DNA of 64,000 nucleotides. Source: Dysgonomonadaceae bacterium zrk40 (GTDB lineage Bacteria; Bacteroidota; Bacteroidia; Bacteroidales; Dysgonomonadaceae). Shown here piece after piece: positions 63,237-64,000 of the stretch. Every line of letters begins with the position of its first letter. Position 1 is the stretch's first letter. The notes below the pieces were generated by a model. It was not told the DNA's origin, searched no databases, and saw only the letters and a program-made list of their open reading frames with translations. The translations under genes were made by a program, and so were the position numbers. The DNA lies in NCBI GenBank assembly GCA_016916535.1, contig CP070276.1, forward strand, positions 372,001 to 436,000, given 5' to 3'.

Positions 63237-64000
63237 ATGAAACATGGATTTATCGGCTTCGGCAACCTTGCTCGGGCCATTTACGAAGGATTGAAAGAGG
63301 AGGAGGGGATGACATTCGCCTATTTTGCACGCAGCGACAAAGAGATGTCCATTCCTTTCCATGAGAAGCTGGAACAACTGGTTGATCGTTCAGATGTGCT
63401 TTGGCTGGCAGTAAAGCCGCAGGACCTGGCGGGAATCCTTCAGCAACTGAAGGAGTGTGACCTCACAGGCAAGACCATCGTTTCACCGGTGGCAGGCAAA
63501 AGCATTGCCTGGATTGAACGGCACCTGGGAGGGGAACAGCTCATCGTGCGCATCATGCCCAACCTGGCCATGGCCTACCGCATGTCGGTGACCGCCTTCT
63601 GCACCAACAGGCCCGACGATGAGAAAGCAACCGTTATCTTCACCCTGCTGGGCAAGCTGGGCAAGGCGGTGGAACTGGAGGAGGTGGGCTTCGACCTCTT
63701 CACCTCCGTCTTCGGCAGCGGGCCCGCTTTTATTCTCTCGTTCATTCAAATCTTTAAGCAGAAGATGCAGGAGCTCAGCCTGCCGGGAGCGTTGCTCGAC
63801 GAGCTGTTGCTCGAACTCACACGGGGTACCACACGCTATTTCACCGAGAACCAGAAGGCACATAGCATTGAGGAGCTGATCCGCAACATCACCAGCAAGG
63901 GGGGCACCACTCAGGCAGGACTGGAATACTTCAAGACCCATGAAATCGGGAAACATTTTGAAGGAGTGCTCGATGCCGCCCGGAATCGGTCGGTAGAGAT
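63237..64000 (+). CDS. proC: pyrroline-5-carboxylate reductase (3' end beyond window)
   Basis: The frame from ATG 63237 stays open to the window end (254 codons). It begins with a Rossmann motif (MKHGFIGFGNLARAIYEGL). It contains the conserved WLAVKPQDL, IVRIMPNLAMAYRMSVTAFC, FGSGPAFILSF and TSKGGTTQAGLEYF segments. It catalyses the NAD(P)H-dependent last step of proline synthesis. It completes the proABC operon. Confidence 0.95.
   Translation, partial: MKHGFIGFGNLARAIYEGLKEEEGMTFAYFARSDKEMSIPFHEKLEQLVDRSDVLWLAVKPQDLAGILQQLKECDLTGKTIVSPVAGKSIAWIERHLGGEQLIVRIMPNLAMAYRMSVTAFCTNRPDDEKATVIFTLLGKLGKAVELEEVGFDLFTSVFGSGPAFILSFIQIFKQKMQELSLPGALLDELLLELTRGTTRYFTENQKAHSIEELIRNITSKGGTTQAGLEYFKTHEIGKHFEGVLDAARNRSVE

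Overview
The window looks like a chromosomal segment of a Bacteroidota bacterium, most probably order Bacteroidales (Dysgonomonadaceae/Porphyromonadaceae-like). The clues are intergenic promoters of the TTTG-N~20-TAnnTTTG type, absence of Shine-Dalgarno sequences, Bacteroidota-specific families (GLPGLI, PG0541-type RND partner, PspC/PadR pair, SusC-like regulatory-domain barrels), bifunctional HisB and HisIE, and a stand-alone TrpB2. The taxonomic placement is inference.

Layout. 1-637: start of a divergent MutS-like membrane ATPase. 754-8084: complete histidine operon hisGDCBHAFI, preceded by a short His-rich leader peptide and an intrinsic terminator, i.e. a transcription attenuator. 8190-15556 (minus): THUMP-like methyltransferase, L21/L27, NAD(P)HX repair enzyme with a membrane protein, two tRNA-Leu genes, and a PadR-PspC module. 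15760-18666: coaBC and an M23 peptidase. 18708-26794 (minus): pncB and a TetR-controlled RND efflux operon ending in a PII-like PG0541 gene. 27057-33463: OB-fold-like lipoprotein, DUF2461 protein, malic enzyme-phosphotransacetylase, TrpB2, and two half-size chromate transporters behind a structured leader. 33413-37479 (minus): small membrane protein, GNAT acetyltransferase, topA, and YigZ.

37490-43050 is a visibly AT-rich island. It carries a small secreted cysteine-containing peptide gene, a GLPGLI-family gene and an outer-membrane regulatory-domain/plug/barrel protein, then a decayed second GLPGLI-barrel pair. A candidate small RNA lies upstream on the minus strand. This is the best candidate for an undescribed system.

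43255-64000: B12-dependent ribonucleotide reductase with a repeat-rich control region and a perfect 54-bp palindrome, a serpin lipoprotein, speA, and a CDF cation exporter. Then follows a tight run of oligopeptidase B, dicarboxylate/amino-acid symporter, cytochrome c-PQQ sugar dehydrogenase and a TonB-dependent receptor resembling the PQQ receptor YncD/PqqU. The end holds an ABC exporter, a second M23 peptidase lipoprotein and the proline operon proA-proB-proC, with proC cut by the window edge.
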